This document shows, one piece after another, positions 1 through 9,702 of a DNA stretch of 41,085 nt. The translations under genes and the position numbers were made by a program. Within the stretch, counting starts at the first letter, position 1. The number at the start of each line of letters is the position of its first letter. This DNA comes from an uncultured Pelagibacteraceae bacterium. GTDB lineage: Bacteria > Pseudomonadota > Alphaproteobacteria > Pelagibacterales > Pelagibacteraceae. The notes below the pieces were generated by a model. The model saw only the letters and a list, made by a program, of their open reading frames with translations, did no database searches and was not told the origin of the DNA. The stretch covers positions 1 through 41,085 of the forward strand of contig CABXSO010000007.1 in NCBI GenBank assembly GCA_902514945.1. The letters are read 5' to 3'.

Positions 1-2627
1 TCAGATGTAATTTTAGACCACTCTCATCAAAACCTATTCTACCAAATATTAGTTCTGAAAAAGGTATTAGTGCGGATCAAATATTAAAGAACGATTCTAT
101 TAAAGGCCTTAAAGAAAAAATGATTAAGACATTTAAAATGAATGATGAGGATTTTTTAAAAAATGAAAATTACTTAATTTATAAAGATAGATTAGATCAT
201 GAATTAGAAATTATAATTAAGATGAATTATTCAAGTTATTTCCTAATTGTGTCTGATTACATTAAATGGGCTAAAGAAAATGATATTCCAGTAGGACCTG
301 GAAGAGGATCAGGAGCAGGATCTTTAGTTGCGTGGTGCCTTGCAATAACAGATGTAGATCCAATAAAATTTAATTTAATTTTCGAAAGATTCTTGAATCC
401 TGATCGTATTTCAATGCCTGATTTTGATATCGATTTTTGTGAAGAAAAAAGAGATTTGGTTTTTAATTATTTGACAAAAAAATACGAAAATAGTGTAGCT
501 CATATAATTACATTTGGAAAACTAAAAGCCAGAATGGTTATTAGAGATGTTGGAAGAGTACTAGGATTAGCCTACGGATTTGTTGACAGTATTTCTAAAA
601 TGATACCTTTTGATCCATCTAGACCACAAAACCTAACTGAATGTATAGCAGGAGAACCAAGGCTTCAAAAATTAATAAATGAGGACGGCAGAGTAAAAAA
701 ACTTACTGATCTTTCTCTAAAATTAGAAGGGTTGAATAGAAACGTTGCAACTCATGCTGCTGGAGTTGTTATAGCTGATAAAAAACTAACTGAAGTGGTG
801 CCATTATATAAAGATTCATCTGCTGATTTATTATTGCCATCAACACAATTTGACATGTACTCCGCAGAAAATGCTGGACTCATAAAGTTTGATTTCCTTG
901 GATTAAAAACATTAACAGTAATTAACAATACTCAAAAACTAATAAATAAAAAAAACAAAGATTTTGATATTGAAAATATAAGTTTTGAGGATCAAAAAGT
1001 CTTTGATTTATTATCCTCGGGTAAAACAGTTGGATTATTTCAAATTGAAAGTGCTGGAATGAGAGAGGCACTTATTCAAATGAAGCCAAATCATATTGAA
1101 GATATAATTGCTCTTGTAGCTTTGTACAGACCTGGTCCTATGAGCAACATACCAATTTATAATGATTGTAAACATGGTAAACAAAAACCAGATTATTTAC
1201 ATCCATTACTTGAGGATATTTTGAAACCAACCTATGGAGTGATAATTTATCAGGAACAGGTTATGCAGATAGCTCAAAAATTGTCTGGATTTACAGCAGG
1301 TCAAGCAGATATTTTAAGAAGAGCAATGGGTAAAAAGAAAAGAGCAGAGCTTGAAAAACAAAAACAAAGTTTTATCGCTGGTGCAGTAAACAACGGTATT
1401 AGTAAAGATGTTGCAGCTGGAATTTTTTTAAAGATAGAGCCTTTTGCTGAATATGGTTTTAATAAAAGTCATGCTGCTGCTTATGCAATTATCTCATATC
1501 AAACTGCTTACTTAAAAACCTACTACCCAAAAGAATTTATAGCAGCATCCATGACAATGGATATTTCAAATCAAAATAAGTTAAGTGAATTTTACGAAGA
1601 ACTTAAAAGACTAGGTATTAAAATTGTAAGACCAGATATTAATGAATGTTATGCAGACTTTAGAACTGATGGAGATAAATTTTATTATGCTTTAGGAGGT
1701 ATTAAAGCAGTAGGTTATGAAGCAGTCTCTAATATTGTTAAAGAGAGATCTGAAAATGGCAAGTTTACGTCAATTAATGATTTTCTTAACAGAGTAAATC
1801 CAAAAGATATTAATAAGTTACAATTAGAGGGTTTAGTTAAAGCAGGAGCTTTTGATAATATCAATTTAAACAGAAAAGCTCTTTTTAAATCAATACCTAA
1901 TTTCATTACTAAATCTAAAAATATTTTTGAAAATAAATCTACAAATCAGATAGACTTATTTAGTGAAAATGAAACCCAAGAATTTGAGGGAATTTTAAAA
2001 ATTGAAGATTGGAAATTTGAAGAAAGATTATCTAAAGAATTTGAGTCTGTTGGTTTTTTTATATCTGATCATCCACTAAACCAATTTCAAGAAATATTTA
2101 AAGATTATAATATTAAAGACTTCTTGAATTTTAATAATAACAATCAAATAAATAATTCTAATATTGCAGCAACATTATTAAAAATTCAGGAAAGAAAAAC
2201 AGGTAAAGGAAATGCCTATGCAGTAATAAAATTAACTGACTTAACAAGTGTTTTTGAGTTATTTATTTTCTCAGATGTTTTAGAAAAGAATCGCGAAGTT
2301 CTTAAAGAAGGATCCTCAATAATTCTTACTCTCGTCAAGTCAAACTTTACTGAGGAAAACCGCTTCAGAAGAATTAATGTGCAAAAAATTGCATCCTTAA
2401 CAGATCTATTAAATAAACCAATTGATGAGGTGCTATTTGAATTAAAATCTATGGAAGAATTAAGTGAAATATCAAAAATTTTGCCAGATATGGGAAATAC
2501 AATAATAAAAATAAAGTTATATGACCAAAAAAGTGAGTTGAATTTTATTCTTAAAAATAAGAGGAATATCACTCGAAAAATGCTCAATATTATCAGAAAC
2601 AAAGATATATCAGCATTTATAAGATAA
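1..2627 (+). CDS. dnaE: DNA polymerase III alpha subunit, 3' part (5' end outside window)
   Basis: Catalytic alpha subunit of the replicative DNA polymerase III holoenzyme. The reading frame is already open at base 3 and continues without a stop through the ATG at 120, so the true start lies upstream; about 874 codons are visible. The palm carries the polymerase signature PDFDIDF (nt 417-437) with the metal-binding aspartates. It follows the conserved GPGRGSGAGSLVAW block. The fingers region (RPGPM, YGVIIYQEQVMQIAQ, GFTAGQAD, RRAMGKKK) is intact, as is EYGFNKSHAAAYA. A helix-hairpin-helix region is near nt 1700-1850 and an OB fold near 2160-2350. The N-terminal PHP domain is mostly outside the window. 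It sits directly before rpsB, as in many alphaproteobacteria. Identification is very secure. Confidence 0.97.
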   Translation, partial: RCNFRPLSSKPILPNISSEKGISADQILKNDSIKGLKEKMIKTFKMNDEDFLKNENYLIYKDRLDHELEIIIKMNYSSYFLIVSDYIKWAKENDIPVGPGRGSGAGSLVAWCLAITDVDPIKFNLIFERFLNPDRISMPDFDIDFCEEKRDLVFNYLTKKYENSVAHIITFGKLKARMVIRDVGRVLGLAYGFVDSISKMIPFDPSRPQNLTECIAGEPRLQKLINEDGRVKKLTDLSLKLEGLNRNVATHAAGVVIADKKLTEVVPLYKDSSADLLLPSTQFDMYSAENAGLIKFDFLGLKTLTVINNTQKLINKKNKDFDIENISFEDQKVFDLLSSGKTVGLFQIESAGMREALIQMKPNHIEDIIALVALYRPGPMSNIPIYNDCKHGKQKPDYLHPLLEDILKPTYGVIIYQEQVMQIAQKLSGFTAGQADILRRAMGKKKRAELEKQKQSFIAGAVNNGISKDVAAGIFLKIEPFAEYGFNKSHAAAYAIISYQTAYLKTYYPKEFIAASMTMDISNQNKLSEFYEELKRLGIKIVRPDINECYADFRTDGDKFYYALGGIKAVGYEAVSNIVKERSENGKFTSINDFLNRVNPKDINKLQLEGLVKAGAFDNINLNRKALFKSIPNFITKSKNIFENKSTNQIDLFSENETQEFEGILKIEDWKFEERLSKEFESVGFFISDHPLNQFQEIFKDYNIKDFLNFNNNNQINNSNIAATLLKIQERKTGKGNAYAVIKLTDLTSVFELFIFSDVLEKNREVLKEGSSIILTLVKSNFTEENRFRRINVQKIASLTDLLNKPIDEVLFELKSMEELSEISKILPDMGNTIIKIKLYDQKSELNFILKNKRNITRKMLNIIRNKDISAFIR

Positions 2628-2685
2628 TTTTTAACTTGTTAATTAAAAAAAATTTTTGTAAATAGTCTCATTAATTAAATAAAAA

Positions 2686-2758
2686 CGCACACAGTTATTG
2701 GTTTTATACCTCCGGTCCTTAATTGGAAATTACTGTGGTGGCTTAACCGGGAATAAAT
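2686..2758 (+). ncRNA. Candidate structured rpsB leader (H-type pseudoknot)
   Basis: The 131-nt gap between dnaE and rpsB contains two interleaved complementary pairs. CACAGT (2690-2695) can pair with ACTGTG (2732-2737), and TCCGGT (2711-2716) with ACCGGG (2746-2751; the outermost pair is G-U). The order A-B-A'-B' makes this a pseudoknot rather than nested hairpins. The second strand of helix B covers the only Shine-Dalgarno-like purine stretch, GGGAA, about 8 nt before the ATG at 2759, so folding would block initiation. The segment is much more GC-rich than its surroundings, which suggests selection. S2-responsive rpsB leaders are known in other proteobacteria, and structured leaders have been proposed for Pelagibacter ribosomal genes. 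Autoregulation by S2 is my inference. I did not settle on a promoter. Confidence 0.65.
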
Positions 2759-3568
2759 ATGAAAATACCAAACGTAACAATTCAACAACTACTAGAAGCT
2801 GGAGTTCATTTAGGTCATAAGACTTTAAGATGGAATCCAAAAATGAAAAAGTATATTTTTGGAAAAAGAGATTCAATTCACATAATAGATTTGACACAAA
2901 CTTTGGAGTTAGTAAAAGTTGCACTGCAAAAAATTCACGAAGTAATAGCAAACAATGGAAAAATATTGTTTGTTTCAACCAAAAAACAAGCATCTGAAGC
3001 TATTGCGGAAGTTGCGAAGGATACCGATCAGTATTTTGTCAATTATCGATGGCTGGGAGGAATGCTAACTAATTGGGGAACCATTTCTAATTCTATAAAA
3101 AAACTTAAACAATTGGAACAAAATTTAGTTGCAGAAAATAGAGGCTTCACAAAAAAAGAACTTCTAAAAATGAGTGTAAAAAAAGACAAATTACAAAGAT
3201 CTTTAGGCGGTATTTCAGAAATGAAAAAAATACCTGATTTGGTGTTTATAATTGATACCAATTATGAGTCTCTAGCAATTCAAGAGTCTGTTAAACTAGG
3301 AATACCAATCGTAGCTATACTGGATAGTAATTCAAATCCAGATGGAGTTGATTTTCCAATTCCAGGTAATGATGATGCAAGAAGAGCCATTGATCTTTAT
3401 TGTAATCTTATAAAGGAGACAATTGAGTCAGCTAAAAATTTAATTCCTATGATAGAAAAAAATGAACCAAAAAAGAAAGAGAATAAATTAAGCAAAACTA
3501 TTCAAGAACAAGATAGAGATAAATTAGAAGAAAAATTTAGAAGTAAAAAAAAAGAAACAGTTAATTAG
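2759..3568 (+). CDS. rpsB: 30S ribosomal protein S2
   Basis: Small-subunit protein S2, needed with S1 for late 30S assembly and mRNA binding. The N-terminus [24 protein letters not shown] is the S2 family signature, followed by [34 protein letters not shown] and the C-terminal core [26 protein letters not shown]. At 269 aa it exceeds the E. coli protein by roughly 30 residues because of a Lys/Glu-rich tail (about residues 230-269), a common variation in this family. The ATG lies just after the proposed pseudoknot leader. tsf follows after 1 nt, giving the classic rpsB-tsf pair. Confidence 0.98.
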   Translation: MKIPNVTIQQLLEAGVHLGHKTLRWNPKMKKYIFGKRDSIHIIDLTQTLELVKVALQKIHEVIANNGKILFVSTKKQASEAIAEVAKDTDQYFVNYRWLGGMLTNWGTISNSIKKLKQLEQNLVAENRGFTKKELLKMSVKKDKLQRSLGGISEMKKIPDLVFIIDTNYESLAIQESVKLGIPIVAILDSNSNPDGVDFPIPGNDDARRAIDLYCNLIKETIESAKNLIPMIEKNEPKKKENKLSKTIQEQDRDKLEEKFRSKKKETVN

Positions 3569-3569
3569 T

Positions 3570-4421
3570 ATGAGCGATATTGAAAAGGTAAAACAACTAA
3601 GAGTGGCTACTGGTGCTGGTTTCAAGGACTGCAATTTGGCAATTAAAGAATCAAATGGTGATTTAGATAAAGCTATAGAAATTCTTAGAATTAAAGGTGT
3701 ATCTAAAGCCTCAAAAAAGATGTCAAGAGAAGCTAAAGAGGGAGTAGTTGCCATTAGTGGTGATGAAAAGAAGACATCAATAATAGAAGTTAATTGTGAA
3801 ACAGACTTTGTTGCAAAAAATGATGATTTTATAAAATTTGTAAAAGAATTAAGTGAATTAAATAATTTAAAAAATTCTAATCTTGAAGAACTCAAAAAAA
3901 CAAAAATGAGCAATGGATCATCTGTTGATGAAAATCTTGTAGCGTTAATCGCAAAAATTGGAGAAAAAATTACAATTGGCCAAACTAAGACAATTTCAAA
4001 TTCTTCCTCAGTGAATTATCAGTATTTACATACTGTTGTTAAAGATAATTTAGCAAAATTAGCTGTAGTTGTTTCGCTAGAAACAAAGGTAAATTCTGAA
4101 ATAATAAAAACTTTTGGTAAACAATTGTCAATGCACATTGCTGCTTCTAATCCTTTAGCATTAGAAACTAATTTAATTGAAAAAGATATTATAGATAAAG
4201 AGCAAGAATTAATAACAGAAGAGCTCAAAAATTCTGGTAAACCAGAAGAAATTGCAAAAAAAATTAGCCAAGGTAAAATGAATAAATTTAAAGAGGAAAA
4301 TGCTCTTTTAACCCAAGCTTGGGTGATGGAACCGAAAAAAAAAGTTCAAGACGTTTTGAGAGAACTTGCTATAAATGATTTAAAGATCAAGGAGTTTAGC
4401 AGAATTAAAATAGGCGAATAA
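3570..4421 (+). CDS. tsf: Translation elongation factor Ts
   Basis: Guanine-nucleotide exchange factor that recycles EF-Tu-GDP to EF-Tu-GTP in the cytoplasm. The N-terminal UBA-like domain has [22 protein letters not shown], the family hallmark for contacting EF-Tu. The core contains [12 protein letters not shown] with the TDFVAKN motif that displaces the EF-Tu magnesium. The C-terminus retains the MHIAASNP and LLTQAWV signatures. At 283 aa it is the normal length. It starts one base after the rpsB stop, and its TAA overlaps the ATG of frr by one base. The usual next gene, pyrH, is missing. Confidence 0.97.
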   Translation: MSDIEKVKQLRVATGAGFKDCNLAIKESNGDLDKAIEILRIKGVSKASKKMSREAKEGVVAISGDEKKTSIIEVNCETDFVAKNDDFIKFVKELSELNNLKNSNLEELKKTKMSNGSSVDENLVALIAKIGEKITIGQTKTISNSSSVNYQYLHTVVKDNLAKLAVVVSLETKVNSEIIKTFGKQLSMHIAASNPLALETNLIEKDIIDKEQELITEELKNSGKPEEIAKKISQGKMNKFKEENALLTQAWVMEPKKKVQDVLRELAINDLKIKEFSRIKIGE

Positions 4422-4972
4422 TGTTTGATGAAAAATCACACAGCCTAAAGATGGATAAGGCAATTGATGTTTTTTCCAAAGAATTATCCTCATTAAGAAC
4501 AGGTAGAGCTAATGCTGCAATGCTAGACCTTATAAAAGTAGATGTTTATGGTCAGCAAATGCCAATTAATCAAATAGGAAGTATAACAACACCAGAGTCG
4601 AGGATGATAAATATTCAAGTCTGGGATCTGAATAATGTAAATTTAGTTGATGCAGCTATTAAAAAATCGGAACTAGGATTGAATCCACAAATAGATGGTC
4701 AACTAATCAGATTACCTATACCGGAATTAAACGAGGAAAGAAGAATTGAACTCAAAAAACTTATTAAAGCAATGGGAGAAAAATGTAAAATTTCAATCAG
4801 AAATATTAGAAGAGACGCAAATGAAGAATTGAAAAAACTTTTAAAATCAAAAGAAATTGGAGAAGACGAGGAAAAATCTTATGAAAAAAATGTTCAAAAT
4901 ATAACTGATAAACATATCGCAACTGTTGATGAAAAAGTTTCTTCCAAAGAGAAAGAAATAATGACTATATGA
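4421..4972 (+). CDS. frr: Ribosome recycling factor
   Basis: RRF splits the post-termination ribosome together with EF-G, freeing subunits for a new round. The 183-aa length is typical. Family signatures seen are LRTGRANAAMLDLIKVDVYG, PINQIGSITTPESRM, VWD, and the second helical hairpin RIELKKLIKAMGEKCKISIRNIRRDANEELKK. The protein is the expected two-domain form (three-helix bundle plus small beta domain). The ATG overlaps the tsf stop (TAATG), so it is probably translationally coupled. Its own TGA overlaps the uppS start by 4 nt. Confidence 0.97.
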   Translation: MFDEKSHSLKMDKAIDVFSKELSSLRTGRANAAMLDLIKVDVYGQQMPINQIGSITTPESRMINIQVWDLNNVNLVDAAIKKSELGLNPQIDGQLIRLPIPELNEERRIELKKLIKAMGEKCKISIRNIRRDANEELKKLLKSKEIGEDEEKSYEKNVQNITDKHIATVDEKVSSKEKEIMTI

Positions 4973-5643
4973 ACCCATTAAATCATGTAGCTATTATCAT
5001 GGATGGTAATGGTCGGTGGGGATTAAAAAATAAAAATTCAAGAAATGCTGGTCATAGAGAAGGCTTAAACACCGTAGAAAAAATAATAAAGGAAACAATT
5101 AAGAATAAAATTAAATTTCTTACATTGTATGCTTTTTCCACAGAAAATTGGAAGAGACCTAAAAAAGAAATTCAGTTTTTATTTAATTTATTAGAAAGTT
5201 TTCTTAAAGATAAAATCGAGGATTTAAACAAACAAAAAATAAGATTAAAAATAATTGGTAAAAAAAATTTTTCAACAAAATTAAATAGTCTTTTAATAAA
5301 ATCTGAGAAAAAAACATTTAGAAATAAAAGACTGCAAATAAATCTTGCATTAAATTATGGATCAAAAACAGAATTAATTAATGCATTTAAAGAATTAAGA
5401 GATAATAAAGAAAAAATTAATGAAAAAAATTTAAATAAATATTTGGAAACAAGAAACTTACCGGATCCAGACTTTTTAATTAGGACTGGAAATACCAATA
5501 GATTGAGCAATTTTTTACTGTGGCAACTAGCATATTCTGAGATTTTTTTTGAGAAGAAATTATGGCCTGATTTTAATGAAAAAGACTATAATAAGATAAT
5601 TAAGAAATATAAGAGTATTAAGAGAAACTTTGGAAATATTTAA
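4969..5643 (+). CDS. uppS: Undecaprenyl diphosphate synthase (cis-prenyltransferase)
   Basis: Condenses isopentenyl diphosphate onto farnesyl diphosphate to make undecaprenyl diphosphate, the lipid carrier for peptidoglycan and O-antigen. The N-terminus HVAIIMDGNGRWG carries the catalytic Asp (D12) and diphosphate-binding loop. TLYAFSTENWKRP and the C-terminal block RLSNFLLWQLAYSEIFF are the other cis-prenyltransferase signatures. The usual RTSGE-type segment reads RTGNTNR here, a modest deviation. At 224 aa it is slightly short (E. coli 253). It overlaps frr by 4 nt and cdsA by 1 nt. Confidence 0.95.
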   Translation: MNPLNHVAIIMDGNGRWGLKNKNSRNAGHREGLNTVEKIIKETIKNKIKFLTLYAFSTENWKRPKKEIQFLFNLLESFLKDKIEDLNKQKIRLKIIGKKNFSTKLNSLLIKSEKKTFRNKRLQINLALNYGSKTELINAFKELRDNKEKINEKNLNKYLETRNLPDPDFLIRTGNTNRLSNFLLWQLAYSEIFFEKKLWPDFNEKDYNKIIKKYKSIKRNFGNI

Positions 5644-6284
5644 TGGAAAAAGAGCTTCAAAAAAGAATACTTAGTTCAATTATAATTATACCAATATCTT
5701 TTTTTTTTATAATTAAGGGATCAAATTTTTTTATTTTATTTTTAGCAATTTTATTTTTAATTGCTTCATTTGAATGGCTTAAAATTGCAAAAAAAAAGGA
5801 TCTTATATTTTTTGGAATATTTTTTTTGTTACTATCTTTCTATTCAGCGTATCTAATTAGAGATAAAGGTTTATTTGAATTTTTAATGATCCTTACAATT
5901 TGTATAACAACCGATATTGGTGGTTATGTTTTTGGAAAGATATTCAAAGGACCAAAATTAATTAATATTAGTCCAAATAAAACATACTCTGGAGTCGTTG
6001 GAGGGTTTTCAATGTCTATAATTGCAGCATACTTAATAGATGCAAAGTTCAAAAGTTATTTTCAAGAAAGTCAAAATTTTTCTGATGATTTATATTTTAT
6101 ACTTGCAGTTTTTTTAGTTTCTAGTGTAAGTCAAATAGGAGATTTAATTGTTTCCTTTTTTAAAAGAGCATCTAATATAAAAAATACTGGCAATCTCTTC
6201 CCAGGTCACGGGGGATTATTAGATAGAATCGATGGAATGATCTTCGTTTTTCCGTTTGTTCTTATAATTTCAAAAATTTTATAA
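5643..6284 (+). CDS. cdsA: Phosphatidate cytidylyltransferase
   Basis: Makes CDP-diacylglycerol from phosphatidate and CTP, the branch point of phospholipid synthesis in the inner membrane. Several hydrophobic segments span the protein. The C-terminal signature is intact: SQIGDLIVSFFKRASNIKNT followed by LFPGHGGLLDRIDGMIF, with the conserved aspartates. TDIGGYVFGKIFKGPKL and SPNKTYSGVVGG are the other conserved blocks. At 213 aa it is clearly shorter than the 270-285 aa common in proteobacteria. The saving is on the N-terminal side, so fewer transmembrane helices are expected. It sits between uppS and dxr with 1-nt overlaps at both ends. Confidence 0.93.
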   Translation: MEKELQKRILSSIIIIPISFFFIIKGSNFFILFLAILFLIASFEWLKIAKKKDLIFFGIFFLLLSFYSAYLIRDKGLFEFLMILTICITTDIGGYVFGKIFKGPKLINISPNKTYSGVVGGFSMSIIAAYLIDAKFKSYFQESQNFSDDLYFILAVFLVSSVSQIGDLIVSFFKRASNIKNTGNLFPGHGGLLDRIDGMIFVFPFVLIISKIL

Positions 6285-7447
6285 TGAAAAAAAAAATAGC
6301 TATTTTAGGATCAACAAGCTCAATAGGTAAGTCTTTACTTAATATAATCAAAAAAGATAAAAAAAATTTTAAAATAGAATTATTGACAGCTAATACAAAT
6401 TATAAAGATTTAATTAGTCAAGCAAAAAAATTCAATGTTAGGAATATAATTATAACCGATCCTAATAGTTTCAAAAAAACAAAAATTATTTGTAAAAATA
6501 AAAAGATAAATATTTTTCAAAATTTTACCAGCTTAAAAAAAATTTTACCAAAAAAAGTTGATTACGTAATGAGTGCGATTTCTGGAATTGATGGACTATT
6601 ACCAACTTATAAAATAATTGGCCGAACAAAATTAATTGCAATAGCAAATAAAGAGGCAATTATTTGTGGTTGGCCAATTATAAAAAATGAGTTACAAAAG
6701 AAAAAAACTAAATTTATTCCTGTAGACTCTGAACATTTTTCAATTTTTTCTCTTCTTGAAAATAAGACTGCGAAAAATATAGAAAAAATTTACATTACTG
6801 CTTCAGGTGGACCATTCATTAATTTACCAAAAAATAAGTTTAAAAACATAAAATTAAGTGATGCACTAAAGCATCCAAGTTGGAATATGGGAAAAAAAAT
6901 CACAATAGACTCTGCAACCTTAATGAATAAAGTTTTCGAAGTCATTGAAGCAAAAAATATTTTTAATATAGACTACAAAAAAATTTCAATACTTACACAT
7001 CCAAAATCCTATATTCATGCAATTATTAAATTTAAAAATGGTATAAGTAAATTTCTAACTCACGAACCAGACATGAAAATACCGATTTATAATTCTATTT
7101 TTTATCAGGGAAATAAGAACTTTAAAAATAAGCCTTTAGATTTCAAAACTTTAAATAATTTAAATCTTAAAAAAGTTGATGAAAAAAAATTTCCACTAGT
7201 AAAATTATTGAATAAACTGCCTCAAAATTCATCATTATTTGAAACAGTTATAATTACTGTTAATGATTATTTGGTATATGAGTTTTTGAGTAAAAAAATG
7301 AGTTTTCAAAAATTAACTAAATTAATCTATAAAATTTCAAATTTGAAAGATTTTCAAAAGTTTAAGAAAATCAAGCCAAAAAGTGTAAGTCAAATATATA
7401 AATTAAGGAATTATGTTCATTTAAAAGTTCAGGCTTTAGGTATATAA
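6284..7447 (+). CDS. dxr: 1-deoxy-D-xylulose 5-phosphate reductoisomerase
   Basis: NADPH-dependent conversion of DXP to 2-C-methylerythritol 4-phosphate, the committed step of the MEP isoprenoid pathway. The NADPH fold starts with ILGSTSSIGKSLL. The catalytic region shows VDSEHFSIF, ASGGPF, and LKHPSWNMGKKITIDSATLMNK, all diagnostic. The 387-aa length is normal. IspDF, acting two and four steps later, is encoded at 31389-32495. It follows cdsA with a 1-nt overlap and is separated from bamA by only 11 nt; the rseP protease gene usually found here is absent. Confidence 0.97.
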   Translation: MKKKIAILGSTSSIGKSLLNIIKKDKKNFKIELLTANTNYKDLISQAKKFNVRNIIITDPNSFKKTKIICKNKKINIFQNFTSLKKILPKKVDYVMSAISGIDGLLPTYKIIGRTKLIAIANKEAIICGWPIIKNELQKKKTKFIPVDSEHFSIFSLLENKTAKNIEKIYITASGGPFINLPKNKFKNIKLSDALKHPSWNMGKKITIDSATLMNKVFEVIEAKNIFNIDYKKISILTHPKSYIHAIIKFKNGISKFLTHEPDMKIPIYNSIFYQGNKNFKNKPLDFKTLNNLNLKKVDEKKFPLVKLLNKLPQNSSLFETVIITVNDYLVYEFLSKKMSFQKLTKLIYKISNLKDFQKFKKIKPKSVSQIYKLRNYVHLKVQALGI

Positions 7448-7458
7448 AAAGTCTGTTT

Positions 7459-9702
7459 ATGATAAATTTTTTATCAAAAATTTTTTTAATGGTTTTTTTT
7501 TTATTAGTTTCTGCTAATGCGGAGTTACTAAAAAAAGTTGAAGTAAATGGTAATAAAAGAATTTCAGACGAAAGTATTATCATTTTTTCTGATTTAAAAA
7601 CTAATGCGGAAATTTCAAAGTCTGATTTAGACAAGGCGATTAAGAATCTCTATAAAACTAATTTTTTTAGTAACATCAGCATATCTTTTGAAAATGAAAT
7701 ATTAAAAATTTATGTAGAAGAAAACCCAATTATAGACAATTTTCAAATAACGGGAATAAAAAAACAATCACTGGTAGAATTTATCAAAAGTAAAATTCAA
7801 TTAACTGAAATGAAGTCTTTTGATGAAGAAATTTTAGCAGATGATTTAAACTTAATAAACAACATTTTAAAATCAAGTGGGTTTTATTTTGCAGAAATTA
7901 AAAGCTCAAAAAGTTTGAATGAAAATTTAAATTCTGTGAATTTAAAAATTGATATTCAATTAGGGGAAAAAGCAAAAATTAAAAAAATTATTTTCCTTGG
8001 AGAAAAGGTATTCAAAGACAAAAGATTAAAGGAAGTAATAACATCTGAGGAGCATAAATTTTGGAAATTTATTTCAAGAAATGTTTATATTAATAAAGAA
8101 TTAATAAATCTCGATAAAAGATTACTAACGAATTATTTTAAAGATAATGGTTATTTTAATGTGAAAGTTGAAAATTCATTTGTTGAATTTGATAAAAACT
8201 CTAATTTTAATTTAATTTTCAATATTTCATCTGGTAAAAAATTTATTTTTAATAACTTTAGTTTGAATATACCACCAAATTACGACTCAGAAACTTTCAA
8301 TCCAATTAGAAAAAAGTTTTCTAGGCTAAAAGGTGAAAATTATTCATTGTCTGAAATAAATAAATTGTTAAAGGAAGTTGATAAAATTGCTCTAACTAAG
8401 CAGTATGAATTTATAAATGCCACACTCGTAGAAAAAATAAGTAACGATATGATAGACTTTGAAATTAATATTTCCGAAAGTGAGAAGCTTTATGTTGAGA
8501 AAATTAATATCTCTGGAAATTATTCTACATTAGAAGAGGTCATTAGGAATAATCTAATAGTTGACGAGGGGGATCCTTTGAATGAAATTTTATTTAATAA
8601 ATCTATTAACAATTTAAAAAGTTTAGGAATTTTTAAAAAAGTTAACACTGATATAAAACAAGGTTCTAATAGCTCACTCAAAGTTGTTGATATCGATATT
8701 GAGGAAAGACCCTCTGGTGAAATCTCTTTAACAGCAGGTTTTGGGACCACTGGTGAAATTATTGGTGGCGGCTTAAAAGAAAAAAATTTTTTAGGTAAGG
8801 GTATTAGTTTAGATACAAGTTTAGAACTTACACCAGATTCAGTTAAAGGAAAATTTGTTTACGCAAAACCGAATTTTAATAATACAGATAATACCTTATT
8901 TACATCTTTAAAAAGTTCTTCAAACGATTTTTTATCAAATTCAGGATATAAAACTTCTGAATTAGGTTTCTCATTAGGTACAAAATTTGAGCAATTTCAG
9001 AATATATTTTTAAGCCCTGAAATTGATTTTTTAATAGAGGATTTGGAAACATCCAACAAAGCTTCTGATGCTCTTAAAAAGCAAGAGGGTTCTTATACTG
9101 ACTTATATTTTAAATATACAATAAATCAGGATTTAAGAGATAGAAAATTTCGAACACAGGATGGTTACCAAACCTTTTTTTCACAAGAAGTTCCCTTGAT
9201 TTCTGACAATTCAGAATTTTCAAATGCCTTGGAGGTCTCAAAATTTAAAAAGTTATCTACTAAATCTGATACTATTGGAAAGATAAGTTTTTTTGCTAAA
9301 ACCATAGATAGCTTAAGTGATGATGTGAGGATTTCAAAAAGATTAAACATTCCCGCAAATAGATTAAGAGGCTTTGAAAAAGGAAGAGTTGGTCCTATAG
9401 ATAATAATGATTATGTTGGTGGAAATCATGTCACAACCTTAAACCTATCTGCGACCTTACCAAATATTTTAGAAGATCTTGATAACTTAGATATTGGTGT
9501 ATTTTTTGATGCGGCTAATATTTGGGGAGTTGATTACAATAGTTCTTTAGATGATAAAAGTACTATTAGAACTTCTACAGGTATTGCATTTAATCTATTA
9601 ACTCCAATTGGGCCACTTAGTTTCTCATTTGCAAATGCATTGACAAAGGCGTCCTCAGATAAAACAGAAACATTTAGATTTAGATTAGGAACCCAATTTT
9701 GA
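7459..9702 (+). CDS. bamA: Outer membrane protein assembly factor BamA
   Basis: Central subunit of the BAM complex that folds beta-barrel proteins into the outer membrane. A signal peptide (FLSKIFLMVFFLLVSANA) is followed by a series of POTRA domains over about residues 20-410; VEVNGNKRISDESII and INISGNYSTLEEVIRNNL are clear POTRA starts. The C-terminal 16-strand barrel (about 420-747) contains the conserved LRGFEKGRVGP loop and GFGTTGEIIGGG. It ends in a terminal phenylalanine, as BAM substrates do. At 747 aa it is normal size. It overlaps skp by 1 nt (TGATG). The lectin autotransporter downstream would be one of its clients. Confidence 0.96.
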   Translation: MINFLSKIFLMVFFLLVSANAELLKKVEVNGNKRISDESIIIFSDLKTNAEISKSDLDKAIKNLYKTNFFSNISISFENEILKIYVEENPIIDNFQITGIKKQSLVEFIKSKIQLTEMKSFDEEILADDLNLINNILKSSGFYFAEIKSSKSLNENLNSVNLKIDIQLGEKAKIKKIIFLGEKVFKDKRLKEVITSEEHKFWKFISRNVYINKELINLDKRLLTNYFKDNGYFNVKVENSFVEFDKNSNFNLIFNISSGKKFIFNNFSLNIPPNYDSETFNPIRKKFSRLKGENYSLSEINKLLKEVDKIALTKQYEFINATLVEKISNDMIDFEINISESEKLYVEKINISGNYSTLEEVIRNNLIVDEGDPLNEILFNKSINNLKSLGIFKKVNTDIKQGSNSSLKVVDIDIEERPSGEISLTAGFGTTGEIIGGGLKEKNFLGKGISLDTSLELTPDSVKGKFVYAKPNFNNTDNTLFTSLKSSSNDFLSNSGYKTSELGFSLGTKFEQFQNIFLSPEIDFLIEDLETSNKASDALKKQEGSYTDLYFKYTINQDLRDRKFRTQDGYQTFFSQEVPLISDNSEFSNALEVSKFKKLSTKSDTIGKISFFAKTIDSLSDDVRISKRLNIPANRLRGFEKGRVGPIDNNDYVGGNHVTTLNLSATLPNILEDLDNLDIGVFFDAANIWGVDYNSSLDDKSTIRTSTGIAFNLLTPIGPLSFSFANALTKASSDKTETFRFRLGTQF

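Noticed and set aside
2216..2602. Minus-strand open frame of 128 codons inside dnaE
   Set aside because: It is fully antisense to the conserved DnaE OB-fold region, with no recognisable motif.
2628..2685. Promoter for rpsB in the AT-rich start of the leader
   Set aside because: Several weak -35/-10 pairs are possible and none stands out.
3524..3913. Minus-strand open frame of 129 codons inside rpsB/tsf
   Set aside because: It is antisense to tsf, and its Phe/Ser/Leu-rich composition is what the reverse complement of Lys/Glu-rich coding gives.
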